Part shown: positions 36,408 through 46,075 of the stretch, in pieces
Numbering within the stretch: position 1 is the stretch's first letter
Layout of the letters: each line of letters opens with the position of its first letter
Assembly: GCF_037892425.1 (NCBI RefSeq)
Contig: NZ_JBBKTT010000001.1
Location: forward strand, 682,001 to 746,000
DNA from: Lacibacter sp. H375
GTDB lineage: Bacteria; Bacteroidota; Bacteroidia; Chitinophagales; Chitinophagaceae
Length of the DNA stretch: 64,000 nt
Direction: 5' to 3'
Notes under the pieces: generated by a model
Database searches by the model: none
What the model saw: the letters and a program-made list of their open reading frames with translations, nothing else
Told to the model about the DNA's origin: nothing
Position numbers and translations under genes: made by a program

Positions 36408-37169
36408 ATGCAGCATACCTGTCTCAACTGCCAAACCCAATTCGACAATTCATTTTGTAACAACTGCGGGCAAAAAATTATTCATCGTTATTCTGTAGCT
36501 CATGTAATGCACGAACTTGTTCATGTATTTACACATGCCGATAAAGGCATCTTTTCATTTATTTGGAGCATTCTCCGCAAACCGGGTATTGTTGCACTTG
36601 ACTTAGTAGAAGGCAGACGAAAGCGTTACTTCAACCTTTTTCAATACCTGCTGATCATTGTGGGTGTAACAACCTTCCTGGTTACACAAACCAATCTTGT
36701 TGAAAAAACTTTTGTTACCATGAATAAGGTAAACAATATTCCCCCAAGTACTGAGCTGGGAAGAATTCAGCAATCAGTCGCTCTTTTATTACAGAAGTAT
36801 AATAATATTTTTCAACTGATACTTATTCCACTGTTTGCTTTTTTCTCCTGGTTGTTTATTGGCCGAAACAGGAAATATAATTATGCCGAAAACATTGTGT
36901 TGCACGCTGCAAGCAGTTCGCAAAGTAATACACTGGCAATTTTCACCAGTTTGTTGTTTTTGATCAGCTCAACGAATACGCAATACGTGATCTTATCCTT
37001 TCTTTCTATATCTGTATTGATTTTTTCCTTTGCAATCAGTTATAAACAGTTTTTTAAAATTTCCTGGTGGAAGTCGATCCTTTATGCTTTGGCCGTTTTC
37101 GTTTGCTCTTACATCATTCAATCGATGCTTACTGCTGTTATTGTGATTATTTACATGTTAATGAGGTAA
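36408..37169 (+). CDS. DUF3667 membrane protein with N-terminal zinc ribbon
   Basis: A 253-residue protein. The first 22 residues form a zinc ribbon (CLNC then CNNC). The conserved DUF3667 segment follows: VMHELVHVFTHADKGIFSFI and RKPGIVALDLVEGRRKRYFN (about 60-80). There are about five TMs (82-102, 134-156, 178-198, 202-222, 230-250). The family is widespread in Bacteroidota and has no established function. It stands alone on the plus strand. Confidence 0.85.
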   Translation: MQHTCLNCQTQFDNSFCNNCGQKIIHRYSVAHVMHELVHVFTHADKGIFSFIWSILRKPGIVALDLVEGRRKRYFNLFQYLLIIVGVTTFLVTQTNLVEKTFVTMNKVNNIPPSTELGRIQQSVALLLQKYNNIFQLILIPLFAFFSWLFIGRNRKYNYAENIVLHAASSSQSNTLAIFTSLLFLISSTNTQYVILSFLSISVLIFSFAISYKQFFKISWWKSILYALAVFVCSYIIQSMLTAVIVIIYMLMR

Positions 37170-37267
37170 ACATCATTGCCTTTATGACCGGGAAAGCGTT
37201 CATGCTTACGCCAGTACCAATATAGAAATTCCCATTGCCGGTAAACTACCAGAGCCGGTGAATCGCA
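37170..37267 (-). pseudogene. Possible decayed coding remnant
   Basis: One minus-strand frame between two plus-strand genes reads VVYRQWEFLYWYWRKHERFP then GHKGND without a start codon, running into the DUF3667 gene. The residue mix looks protein-like, but it is only about 33 codons. I see no flanking repeats. Low confidence. Confidence 0.2.
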
Positions 37268-37305
37268 TCACATGTTTATGGGATATGGGGCAGTTACGGC
37301 CGTTG

Positions 37306-37313
37306 TATTTTTG
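37306..37313 (+). promoter_or_regulatory. -7 promoter box for the PhnD-like gene
   Basis: TATTTTTG, perfect TAnnTTTG, 29 bases before the ATG. Confidence 0.45.
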
Positions 37314-37342
37314 CACGTATTCCCATTTATAACATTCAAAGC

Positions 37343-38263
37343 ATGATAGCCTTCCATTCTAAAAAATATTGGTTCATTTTTCTTTTTGTGATGATAGTAG
37401 TTGTGTCTGAAGCACAAACCCTGATAATTGCAACCTATCAGTACGCCGATAACAACCGTATTGCAAATATTCAACCCCTGGCAGATCATATCGCCGCTCA
37501 AACAGGACAAACTGTTGAGGTGAAAAGCTATAAAACAGTTCATTTGCTGATTGAAGCGATTCAAAAAAATGAAGTTGACCTGGCTCTTATCAACAGCTTT
37601 GGTTATTTCATGTTAGAAGCTTCCCAAACTGCATACCCTATGAAGCCTTATGCAGTATTACGTATTAAAGAAAATGCAAAAGATAATTACAAAACAGCGA
37701 TCATTATTGCTCATCGCTTTAATGCAGACACATTGCGTGACATAAAACCGATTGCATCTTCGCTTAGACTGATGTTGGTTAGCCCAGGCTCAACATCCGG
37801 CAATCTTGTTCCCAGGTTAGCATTCAATTCTGTTGGTTTAAAAAATCCGGAAACTGATTTTCAAAAAGTGAGTTATGGAAAAAATCACAAAGCTGCGGTC
37901 GATTCTGTGATATTGGATAAAGCAGATATTGCTGCGGTAGGCAGTACTGAATATTTCAATTTATTGAAAGATAGCAGCCGTGCCAAACAAATCAGACTAC
38001 TATGGCTATCACCTGAAATTCCATTGGGGCCACTACTCATCAACAACCGTGTTGCAGCACCACTCCGTCATTCAATTATTACAATATTACTCGACCTGCA
38101 CAATAAAAATGCATCCGCATTAGAAGCTGTAAAAAAAGGTTGGAGTGAAGCAGCTCAAGCCGATCAATTTATCCGTTTGCCCAAAAACTATTACATGCCT
38201 TTTCGCAAACAATCAGGCGATGAAAAAACGATGACGAAGATCATAAAGCAGTTCGTGAATTAA
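37343..38263 (+). CDS. PhnD-like periplasmic substrate-binding protein
   Basis: A 306-residue protein with a signal peptide (start MIAFHSKKYWFIFLFVMIVV, cut near SEAQ). The two-lobe binding fold of the phosphate/phosphite/phosphonate family is visible: QPLADHIAAQTGQTVEVKSY, LIEAIQKNEVDLALINSFGY, LVSPGSTSGNLVPRLAF and DKADIAAVGSTEYFNLL. No ABC permease or ATPase is adjacent, so it is an orphan binding protein. It may deliver an oxyanion to a transporter elsewhere, or act as a sensor. The ligand cannot be stated. Confidence 0.85.
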   Translation: MIAFHSKKYWFIFLFVMIVVVSEAQTLIIATYQYADNNRIANIQPLADHIAAQTGQTVEVKSYKTVHLLIEAIQKNEVDLALINSFGYFMLEASQTAYPMKPYAVLRIKENAKDNYKTAIIIAHRFNADTLRDIKPIASSLRLMLVSPGSTSGNLVPRLAFNSVGLKNPETDFQKVSYGKNHKAAVDSVILDKADIAAVGSTEYFNLLKDSSRAKQIRLLWLSPEIPLGPLLINNRVAAPLRHSIITILLDLHNKNASALEAVKKGWSEAAQADQFIRLPKNYYMPFRKQSGDEKTMTKIIKQFVN

Positions 38264-38407
38264 GAACGGTTCGAAGCGCCATCACTACTTGCATCCCATT
38301 TATAAATGAAGTAACTTACTTGTCCGTTAATCATCTCTACCCATTAAAACACTCGCTTAACCACAAACGTTCTTAAAACAACTTTTTTACCTGCTAAAAG
38401 TTTGTAC

Positions 38408-39916
38408 ATGACAACTAACCGTGAGTCCGCCATCGAAATGAACCGAGAAGAGTTCAAACAAATGGGCTACAAATTAATTGACAGTATTACTGAGTTCATC
38501 GGGAACATTGAGCAAAGGCCAGTTACTACCGGTGAAACGCCTGAGCAAATTCAAAACATCTTAGGCTCTTCCTCTTTACCTGAACATGGAACGAGTGGTC
38601 CGGTGTTGTTAGAAAAAGTAACTGCGTTGATGATGAATCATTCCTTGCTCAATGGTCATCCAAAATTCATGGGCTATATCACTTCGTCTGCTGCACCTAT
38701 TGGAGCATTGGCCGATCTGCTTGCTGCAACGGTTAATCCAAATGTTGGCGCAAACATCTTAAGCCCCATGGCCACTGCAATTGAAAAACAAACGGTAAAA
38801 TGGTTGGCAGAGTTTATTGGTGTTTCTCCATCTTATGGTGGAGTGCTGGTGAGTGGTGGCAACATGGCCAACTTCACGGCATTTCTGGCAGCAAGAACAG
38901 CAAAAGCACCAAAGAACCTGAAAGCAGATGGTCTTGCAAAAGCAGGTGCTGATATGGTTTTTTATTGTCCCAAAACAACACATACATGGATTGAAAAGGC
39001 AGCGGTATTATTTGGTCATGGGATGAATGCAATACGATGGATAGCTACAGATGAAAACAATAAAATGAACAATGATGTGTTGGTTGAAACAATTGAAGCT
39101 GATCTGCAAAACGGAAAGAAGCCCTTTCTTGTTGTTGGCACTGCCGGTGATGTAAGCACTGGTGTTGTGGATGATCTGAAAGGGATTGCCGCTATTTGCA
39201 AAAAGTATGATCTGTGGTTTCATATCGATGGAGCGTATGGCATACCTGCTGCTGTTATACCAGAACAAAAAGAATTATTCGCTGGTATTGAAGATGCAGA
39301 TTCCATTGCACTTGATCCACATAAATGGTTATACAGTCCGTTGGAAGCTGGTTGCACATTGGTGAAAGATCCCAATCATCTGATCGATACATACAGTTCG
39401 CATCCTGTATATTTTAACTTCGGTAATAATGAAGAAGCACTCACGCAAAACTTTTATGAATATGGATTGCAAAACTCACGTGGCTTCAGGGCATTGAAAG
39501 TTTGGATGATGTTGCAACAGGTGGGTCGAAGTGGTTACATCAAGATGATCAATGATGACATTCAATTGTCGAAATTATTTTTTCAATTAGCAGATCAGCA
39601 CCCCGAACTGGAAGCTATTACACAAAACCTGAGTATTACCACCCTTCGTTACGTTCCGTTGAATCTCGAAAATTACAGTGAAGCAACTGAAACGTATCTA
39701 AACAAATTAAATGAAGCATTAGTGAATGATCTGCAACAAGGTGGTGAAGTGTTTTTATCTCATGGGGTTATTGGAACGAAATATTGCCTGCGTGGTTGTA
39801 TCGTTAACTTCCGTACATCAAAGAAAGATATTGAAGAGATCATTGAGATCATAGTGAAAGAAGGGCGGAAAATACAAAAGCAAATGAAGAATGAAGAACC
39901 GAGCATGCAGCTCTAA
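38408..39916 (+). CDS. PLP-dependent group II decarboxylase (aromatic-L-amino-acid decarboxylase-like)
   Basis: A 502-residue enzyme of the DDC/GAD fold. The ATG at 38408 is preferred to a TTG two codons earlier. Motifs: HPKFMGYITSSAAPIGALAD, the cofactor-binding VSGGNMANFTAFLAAR, the THTWIEKAA region, HIDGAYG with the Asp that binds the pyridine nitrogen, and DPHKWLY with the Schiff-base lysine near 306. It removes the carboxyl group from an aromatic or related amino acid to give an amine; substrate choice cannot be read from these motifs alone. The last codons form one arm of an inverted repeat (39884-39935). Confidence 0.92.
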   Translation: MTTNRESAIEMNREEFKQMGYKLIDSITEFIGNIEQRPVTTGETPEQIQNILGSSSLPEHGTSGPVLLEKVTALMMNHSLLNGHPKFMGYITSSAAPIGALADLLAATVNPNVGANILSPMATAIEKQTVKWLAEFIGVSPSYGGVLVSGGNMANFTAFLAARTAKAPKNLKADGLAKAGADMVFYCPKTTHTWIEKAAVLFGHGMNAIRWIATDENNKMNNDVLVETIEADLQNGKKPFLVVGTAGDVSTGVVDDLKGIAAICKKYDLWFHIDGAYGIPAAVIPEQKELFAGIEDADSIALDPHKWLYSPLEAGCTLVKDPNHLIDTYSSHPVYFNFGNNEEALTQNFYEYGLQNSRGFRALKVWMMLQQVGRSGYIKMINDDIQLSKLFFQLADQHPELEAITQNLSITTLRYVPLNLENYSEATETYLNKLNEALVNDLQQGGEVFLSHGVIGTKYCLRGCIVNFRTSKKDIEEIIEIIVKEGRKIQKQMKNEEPSMQL

Positions 39917-39935
39917 CCTGTTCTTCATTCTTCAT
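39884..39935. terminator. Inverted repeat spanning the decarboxylase stop codon
   Basis: Perfect 16-base arms atgaagaatgaagaac (39884-39899) and gttcttcattcttcat (39920-39935). It lies between two convergent genes and probably limits read-through, though there is no clean T-run. Confidence 0.6.
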
Positions 39936-39954
39936 CGAGTATAAATTTAAGTGT

Positions 39955-41208
39955 TTACTCCACTTTCATCTTAAACCGTTTTACCTGTTCTTTGATGATG
40001 CGCTCAACTTCTGTTTCAAGTGTAACAACTGTTGTTGCGTCCTTTGTTTTTTGATCATTGATAAACTTCTGACGTTGCTGATTCAATGCAATAATTTTTG
40101 TTTGAATAGCGGCACGCTCTTTCTTTTTTTCATTCACGATTGCTTTCAGTTGTGCTGTTGTTTTATTCTGCAAACTGTCGGGTAATGTTTTCTTATCGAT
40201 CTTTTCAATTTCTGCTTCATTATCTCCTGCACGGTCAACCAGATCCCAGCCAGCGTTGTTATATACTTTCGAATTGCTTTTTGTTTCAGCTCTCTTGATG
40301 GCCGCTTTCTTACTAACCATTTCATTAGCCTGATCCATTTTTTGTTGCTTACTATAATATTCGCCACCTCTTGCACCATAGGTGATGTAAGTTGTATTTA
40401 GTTTCTCATTTAGTTTAAATATCTCATCATCATAAGGTGTTGCAATATCTTCGATCTTATGGTCCTGGTTGATATTACTGAAACTACCGTTACCACATTC
40501 CCCCACCAGGTTCCAGTACTCACGAATGCCTTGCTGACGGTCGCCACAATAAATAGTGTTCACGATCACGCCTTTAGTTTTTGCTTCAGTACATGCTTGT
40601 GTAAAACTGACACTACCCTGACGGAAGCTTTCGTTACCTGCAATGAAAACTACTTTGTACGAATTGGGGTTTGCATCCCACTTCAATTGTTGTATCGATT
40701 TGAAAATAACCTGGCCGCAATATTCATCACCACCATCCGTAGTTAATGCAAACAGATTTTCAGAAAGCGAATCAAGATCAGTAATGAAATTATTGATCTG
40801 TTTTATATAACCGTTGCGTACATCATTGCGTGGTGAGCCATACTCATACAAAGCAATTTCAATTTTTGGATTGGCCTTGTTATCGCAATGCACACGACCA
40901 AGTGTATTCACCATTGTCCAGAGTTGAGCTTTTGCCTGGTCGATCAATCCATCCATGCTATTACTAACATCAAGCAGGATGGCAACCTGTATTTTCTGAT
41001 CTGTTGTTGGAGGAGAAAGTATTTCCTTCTGTTGAGGAAGGGTTTGTTTTTGTTGAGTTGGGGCTTGTTCGTCAGGAGATTGCTGTACCTGTTCTTGCGG
41101 GGCTCTGGTTTGTCGTCTCTGTTTTTTTGGTTCCTTAAATGCTGAAACGATGGAAATAGCTGACAGTATAACTGCAACAGCCAGTAATGGTTTGTGATAA
41201 GATTGCAT
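39955..41208 (-). CDS. Exported von Willebrand factor A domain protein
   Basis: A 417-residue protein. An N-terminal hydrophobic segment (about 8-23) is a signal peptide or anchor, followed by a Gln/Pro-rich linker (25-70). The VWA domain (about 72-260) has the MIDAS motif DVSNSM and downstream LTTDGGDEYCG. The C-terminal 130 residues are helical and highly charged, probably a coiled coil (KKKERAAIQTKIIALNQQRQ). VWA domains usually bind protein through a divalent metal. No moxR-type ATPase is adjacent. Function unknown. Confidence 0.83.
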   Translation of the reverse strand: MQSYHKPLLAVAVILSAISIVSAFKEPKKQRRQTRAPQEQVQQSPDEQAPTQQKQTLPQQKEILSPPTTDQKIQVAILLDVSNSMDGLIDQAKAQLWTMVNTLGRVHCDNKANPKIEIALYEYGSPRNDVRNGYIKQINNFITDLDSLSENLFALTTDGGDEYCGQVIFKSIQQLKWDANPNSYKVVFIAGNESFRQGSVSFTQACTEAKTKGVIVNTIYCGDRQQGIREYWNLVGECGNGSFSNINQDHKIEDIATPYDDEIFKLNEKLNTTYITYGARGGEYYSKQQKMDQANEMVSKKAAIKRAETKSNSKVYNNAGWDLVDRAGDNEAEIEKIDKKTLPDSLQNKTTAQLKAIVNEKKKERAAIQTKIIALNQQRQKFINDQKTKDATTVVTLETEVERIIKEQVKRFKMKVE

Positions 41209-41356
41209 AGCGTTGATTTTTCACTTTGATGCACGGGCTTGTAAAAATGCATAAGTGAAAGAAAGTGTTTGCATGGTTTTAACAATAAAGCCTATAAAAG
41301 AGTAACAACGGGCAACAAAACGCATCAAACTGCTTTGTACCTTTAAACAAAAAACT

Positions 41357-41674
41357 ATGCTACTCACTACAACACCCACTATTGAAGGCAAACCAATTCA
41401 GCAATACATTGGCATTGTTACAGCCGAGGCAATTATTGGTGCGAATATTTTTAAAGACCTGTTTGCAGGCATCCGTGATATTGTGGGTGGGCGAAGCGGT
41501 ACGTATGAACGTGTAATTGAAGAAGCCCGACAAAATGCGTTGGTTGAATTACAGCAAAAAGCACAGCAATTAGGTGCTGATGCAGTGGTAGGTATTGATC
41601 TTGATTTTGAAACGGTAGGAAGTGGTGGCAGTATGCTGATGGTGGTAGCAACTGGCACTGCAGTAAAACTCTAA
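41357..41674 (+). CDS. YbjQ/UPF0145-family heavy-metal-binding-domain protein
   Basis: A 105-residue cytosolic protein covering the whole family length. [20 protein letters not shown] opens it, followed by [20 protein letters not shown] and [20 protein letters not shown]. The fold forms a pentamer in solved members; metal binding in the Pfam name is not proven. Single-gene unit, sharing a terminator with the convergent pckG gene. Confidence 0.92.
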   Translation: MLLTTTPTIEGKPIQQYIGIVTAEAIIGANIFKDLFAGIRDIVGGRSGTYERVIEEARQNALVELQQKAQQLGADAVVGIDLDFETVGSGGSMLMVVATGTAVKL

Positions 41675-41691
41675 ATTCTTTCAGGAAAAAT

Positions 41692-41718
41692 AAGGAGCCG
41701 CTCTGTGAGCGGCTCCTT
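41692..41718. terminator. Bidirectional terminator between ybjQ-like and pckG genes
   Basis: Perfect 12-bp stem aaggagccgctc (41692-41703) / gagcggctcctt (41707-41718), loop tgt. A-rich before and T-rich after, so it works both ways. Confidence 0.9.
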
Positions 41719-41723
41719 TTGTA

Positions 41724-43583
41724 TTAATGCCTTTCGGGCGCCAGCACTTCGTTTGGAGAGCGCCATAACGCACTCAACAATAACTGACGCATAAATAAAA
41801 ATTCTTTCGGAAGGCGGTCATACAATTTTTCGAACAACTCCTCATGACCTAGTAATTCCTGTTTCCATAATTCAGCGTCGATGTGTTGTAATTCATGGAA
41901 CTGTTCACGTGCAAATTTATCAAGGCCCAATCCATCCCATGTAAGATCACGATAACGTGGGCGCCAACCAATAGGACATTCAACAGCACTGGCCTGTCCT
42001 TTGCAACGTTCAACGATCCATTTCAATACACGCATGTTTTCACCAAAGCCCGGCCACATAAATTCGCCTTTATCATTTTTGCGGAACCAGTTCACACCAA
42101 AAATGCGTGGTGCATTTGGTAAGTCACGACCAAACTGCAACCAATGGTTAAAGTAATCGCCCATGTGATAACCAAGGAAGGGCAACATTGCAAATGGATC
42201 TCTTCTCACTTTTCCTAATTCGCCAAATGCAGCCGCAGTCATTTCACTACCCATGGTTGCTGCGAGGTACACACCAAAATTCCAGTTGAAAGATTGATAC
42301 ACTAATGGAACTGCTGTACTTCTTCTTCCACCAAATACAAACGCTGAAACATATACTCCATCGGGGTTATCCCAATCTTCATCAATAGCCGGGTTTTGAT
42401 AGGCAGGTGCAGTAAACCTTGCATTTGGATGGGCGGCAGGTTTTCCACTGTTTTTATCGTAAGGATTTCCATGCCAGTCGATCAAACCATCCGGTACTTC
42501 TTTGGTCATTCCTTCCCACCATATATCACCATCTTTTGTTACTGCCACATTGGTGAAAATTGTGTTGGCCTTAATACTGGCCATAGCATTCGGATTTGTT
42601 TTTTCATTGGTACCGGGTGCTACACCAAAATAACCTGCTTCGGGATTAATAGCATATAACCTGCCATTATCACCTTTGTGTATCCAGGCAATATCATCGC
42701 CTACGGTTGTTACTTTCCAGCCATCCATTTCTTTTGGTGGAATCATCATGGCAAAATTTGTTTTACCACATGCACTTGGGAAAGCAGCAGCAACATAAGT
42801 TTTTTCTTTCTGAGGATTTTCTACACCCAACAGTAACATATGTTCAGCCAACCATCCCTGGTCACGGCCAAGCACAGACGCAATACGTAACGCAAAACAT
42901 TTTTTGCCCAGTAACGCATTACCTCCGTAACCACTGCCGTATGAAATCACCAAACGTTCTTCAGGAAAATGAGAAATGTATTTTACAGTAGGGTTGCAAG
43001 GCCATTTCACATCGGTTTCACCTTCCTGTAATGGTGCGCCAAGTGTGTGTAAACATTTTACCCATTCGCCGTTAATGTGTTTTAATACATCATCGCCCAT
43101 GCGTGTCATGATACGCATGTTTACAACAACATATTCACTATCGGTGATCTGCACACCGTAACGTGAGAATTTTGAACCAACAGGTCCCATGCAGAATGGA
43201 ATAACATACATGGTGCGGCCATGCATACTCCCTTTTGTAAGGTCTTCAAGGATATGTTTCATTTCAGAAGGTTCCATCCAGTTGTTGGTGGGACCAGCGT
43301 CCTGTTTACGTGTACTGCAGATAAATGTTCGATCTTCTACACGTGCAACATCACTTGGATCACTGAAACAAGCAAAGCTGTTAGGACGTTTTTCGGAGTT
43401 TAGTTTGATGAACGTTCCTTTATCAACCAACTGTTGACAAAGTTGATCATATTCTTCTTGTGATCCGTTGCACCACAGTACTTCTGCGGGTTCAAAATGC
43501 TCTTGCATTTTCTTCACCCATTCTTTGAGTTCTGTTTTGTTAGGAGCAATCATTTTTTTGCGGGGTTTTGATGCGACAAACAT
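41724..43583 (-). CDS. pckG: Phosphoenolpyruvate carboxykinase (GTP)
   Basis: A 619-residue enzyme of the GTP-dependent PEPCK family, converting oxaloacetate plus GTP to PEP, CO2 and GDP at the start of gluconeogenesis. Diagnostic segments: the P-loop [13 protein letters not shown] with the reactive hinge cysteine (about 270-280), the metal-binding region [30 protein letters not shown] near the guanine pocket, and [15 protein letters not shown]. The ATP-type (PckA) motifs are absent. The ATG at 43583 or the one ten codons later could be used. Confidence 0.96.
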   Translation of the reverse strand: MFVASKPRKKMIAPNKTELKEWVKKMQEHFEPAEVLWCNGSQEEYDQLCQQLVDKGTFIKLNSEKRPNSFACFSDPSDVARVEDRTFICSTRKQDAGPTNNWMEPSEMKHILEDLTKGSMHGRTMYVIPFCMGPVGSKFSRYGVQITDSEYVVVNMRIMTRMGDDVLKHINGEWVKCLHTLGAPLQEGETDVKWPCNPTVKYISHFPEERLVISYGSGYGGNALLGKKCFALRIASVLGRDQGWLAEHMLLLGVENPQKEKTYVAAAFPSACGKTNFAMMIPPKEMDGWKVTTVGDDIAWIHKGDNGRLYAINPEAGYFGVAPGTNEKTNPNAMASIKANTIFTNVAVTKDGDIWWEGMTKEVPDGLIDWHGNPYDKNSGKPAAHPNARFTAPAYQNPAIDEDWDNPDGVYVSAFVFGGRRSTAVPLVYQSFNWNFGVYLAATMGSEMTAAAFGELGKVRRDPFAMLPFLGYHMGDYFNHWLQFGRDLPNAPRIFGVNWFRKNDKGEFMWPGFGENMRVLKWIVERCKGQASAVECPIGWRPRYRDLTWDGLGLDKFAREQFHELQHIDAELWKQELLGHEELFEKLYDRLPKEFLFMRQLLLSALWRSPNEVLAPERH

Positions 43584-43843
43584 AATATTCGATTTAGATA
43601 CCGCAAGTAAAAAATATTAAGATTGAGAAAAGATGACTGATGTAAGTGTGCTGTCCAATCTGTATCATTCGGCATGAATAGATAGAGTTTACAGCACTTT
43701 TTCATGATCCTCATCAGTTTATTACAGCATAGCAAGGAAGAAAAGTTGATCATCGGCATGAAATATTTTTCAATAACAGAACATTTGATAAGTTTTTGCT
43801 GCTTCCCTTTTTCACCCTACCTTTTAGCATAAAATCGCATTGT

Positions 43844-44401
43844 ATGGTTGGCTGGATCACTTCGCTTTGGTGGAAAATAAACGGTTGGAAAATAAACGGA
43901 ACATTTCCTGATCATCTACCTAAAATGGTGATTGCTGTTGGGCCGCATACCAGTGCATGGGATGTTGTAGTTGGCCTGGCTGCACGCTATGTAACACCTA
44001 TTAAACATGCTTATTTTCTTGGCAAGAAAGAGTTGTTTGATGGTGCATTTGGCTGGTTCTTTCGTGCAATAGGTGGCACACCGGTTGATCGTTCCTCTTC
44101 GCATGGAGTGGTGCATCAGGTTGCAGATAAATTTAAAGAGCATGAAATATTCCGTATAGCGATGAGCCCTGAAGGAACAAGAAAGAAAGTTGACAAGCTA
44201 CGCACAGGATTTTATTATATTGCTAAAGAGGCGAAGGTTCCCATTCTGTTAGTAGGGTTTGATTTTAAAAATAAGCAAGTGATCTATGGTCCGGTTATTC
44301 TGCCTTCAAACGATGAAGCAGCAGATTTTAAACAGATCACAACATTCTTTGCTTCAATAGAAGGGAAACATAAAGATGCGGGCATGGCACATCTTGGTTA
44401 G
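43844..44401 (+). CDS. Lysophospholipid acyltransferase-family protein
   Basis: A 185-residue PlsC-type acyltransferase. The ATG at 43844 (MVGWITSLWWKINGW) is preferred over a TTG 48 bases earlier. The catalytic HX4D box is HTSAWD and the acceptor-binding box is SPEGTRKK. IGGTPVDRSS is the third family block. It is short and lacks a clear TM beyond a possible amphipathic N-terminal helix. It probably transfers an acyl chain to a lysophospholipid or other glycerol-based acceptor; the acceptor is unknown. A 260-base gap upstream (43584-43843) shows only a near-match -7 box (TACCTTTT, 43819-43826). Confidence 0.87.
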   Translation: MVGWITSLWWKINGWKINGTFPDHLPKMVIAVGPHTSAWDVVVGLAARYVTPIKHAYFLGKKELFDGAFGWFFRAIGGTPVDRSSSHGVVHQVADKFKEHEIFRIAMSPEGTRKKVDKLRTGFYYIAKEAKVPILLVGFDFKNKQVIYGPVILPSNDEAADFKQITTFFASIEGKHKDAGMAHLG

Positions 44402-44440
44402 TATTCATTAATTTAATTCATCATACCAAAACCAATCAGC

Positions 44441-46051
44441 ATGAGAACAATATTTACGGGCTTTCTTTGTCTTTTATTCTCTTACACATCAATTGCACAA
44501 ACTAAACCTGTTCCTTCATCAAAAACAGAAGCATGGAAAAAAGAAATAATTAATTCTGTTGACAGCAAAGCAAAAGATGCCCAGGTAATGGTTGATATGG
44601 TGTTCAGTTTTGCTGAGCTTGGTTTCCAGGAAACAGAAACAAGTGCTTATCTCACAAAAATTTTAGAACAAAACGGTTTTACAATTGAACGTGGTGTTTC
44701 AGGAATGCCCACTGCATGGATCGCTAAATGGGGCAATGGCAAACCATTTATTGCATTGGGAAGTGATGTGGATTGTATACCTAAGGCTTCACAAAAACCA
44801 GGGGTTGCGTATAAAAGTCCGATCATTGAAGATGCACCGGGACATGGTGAAGGACATAATTCCGGTTTACCATTGGTGATACTCGCCGCCATTGAAGTAA
44901 AGAAAATTATGGAGCGTGAAAAATTAGCCGGCACGTTGATGATATGGCCCGGTATTGCCGAAGAATTGGTTGGAAGCAAAGCATGGTATATTCGTGATGG
45001 TTTGTTTAAAGATGTTGATGCCTGCATCTTTACACATGTTGGTAATAATTTAGGTGTTAGTTGGGGCGATGCAGGAAACAATGGATTGGTATCAGTTGAA
45101 TTTCAATTTGAAGGGAGCTCTGCCCATTCTGCGGGTGCACCGTGGCGTGGTAAGAGTGCATTAGATGCAGTTGAATTAATGAATATTGGATGGAACTATA
45201 AGCGTGAACATTTAAAACCAACGCAACGTTCGCACTATGTGGTTACTGACGGTGGCGATCAGCCGAATGTTGTTCCGTCAAAAGCTGCTGTGTGGTATTA
45301 TTTCCGTGAACGTACTTATGAGGATATTAAAGCAATGTATGATGATGGTATCCGCATTGCAAATGGTGCAGCCATGATGACCAATACAACCGTAAAACAT
45401 CGTTTGCTGGGCACTGCATGGCCGGGGCATTTTAATAAATCTATTGCTGAGGCAATGTATAAGAATATTAAAACTGTTGGTTTACCTGTATGGAGCAGTG
45501 ATGACCAGGCATTGGCAAGAGCGGTGCAAAAATTAGTGAGTGCGCCCAAAAAAGATCAACGTGGCAATGCAATTGATGGATTAGCTGTAAAGCTCGATAC
45601 ATTGAACGGACCTGTGCAATTCTCTTGGGGCGCAGGTAGTGATGATATTGCTGATATTGCATGGAATGTACCTACTGTTGTCTTACGTTATCCATCTAAC
45701 ATTCCCGGAACACCTGGTCATAACTGGGCCGATGGCATTGCCATGGCAACCCCTATTGCACACAAAGGGGTGATCAATGGAAGTAAAGTACTTGCCTCAA
45801 CATTAATTGATATGCTCACCAATCCGAAAATCATTAATGATGCATGGGACTACCATAAAAATGTGCAAACAAAAGATGTGAAGTATATTCCTTTCGTTGA
45901 GAAGAATACGCCACCTGCAACTTTTTTAAACACAAAGATCATGGAACAGTTCAGACCACAGTTGAAGAAGTTCTATTACGATCCATCAAAATACAATACA
46001 TACCTGGAACAGTTAGGCATCACCTATCCAACATTGGAGAAAAAAGAGTAA
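44441..46051 (+). CDS. Exported M20-family amidohydrolase (AbgB-like)
   Basis: A 536-residue protein with a signal peptide (MRTIFTGFLCLLFSYTSIA). It is an M20D-type metallohydrolase: FSFAELGFQETETSAYL opens the catalytic domain, EDAPGHGEGHNSGL and IWPGIAEELVGSKAWY supply metal-site residues, and EFQFEGSSAHSAGAPWRGKS starts the dimerisation domain. It resembles p-aminobenzoyl-glutamate hydrolase subunit B and indole-acetyl-amino-acid hydrolases. The likely reaction is cleavage of an N-acyl amino acid in the periplasm. It follows the acyltransferase gene by 39 bases. Confidence 0.88.
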   Translation: MRTIFTGFLCLLFSYTSIAQTKPVPSSKTEAWKKEIINSVDSKAKDAQVMVDMVFSFAELGFQETETSAYLTKILEQNGFTIERGVSGMPTAWIAKWGNGKPFIALGSDVDCIPKASQKPGVAYKSPIIEDAPGHGEGHNSGLPLVILAAIEVKKIMEREKLAGTLMIWPGIAEELVGSKAWYIRDGLFKDVDACIFTHVGNNLGVSWGDAGNNGLVSVEFQFEGSSAHSAGAPWRGKSALDAVELMNIGWNYKREHLKPTQRSHYVVTDGGDQPNVVPSKAAVWYYFRERTYEDIKAMYDDGIRIANGAAMMTNTTVKHRLLGTAWPGHFNKSIAEAMYKNIKTVGLPVWSSDDQALARAVQKLVSAPKKDQRGNAIDGLAVKLDTLNGPVQFSWGAGSDDIADIAWNVPTVVLRYPSNIPGTPGHNWADGIAMATPIAHKGVINGSKVLASTLIDMLTNPKIINDAWDYHKNVQTKDVKYIPFVEKNTPPATFLNTKIMEQFRPQLKKFYYDPSKYNTYLEQLGITYPTLEKKE

Positions 46052-46075
46052 TTGCCTTAGGGTTTTAGTGAAGCT

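Noticed and set aside
43550-43759. 69-codon minus-strand ORF before pckG
   Set aside because: It overlaps the pckG start in another frame and its composition is not protein-like; the gap 43584-43843 shows no other gene.
44441-46051. Functional link of the M20 amidohydrolase with the acyltransferase upstream
   Set aside because: The genes are only 39 bases apart, but their families act on unrelated substrates and no shared signal was seen.
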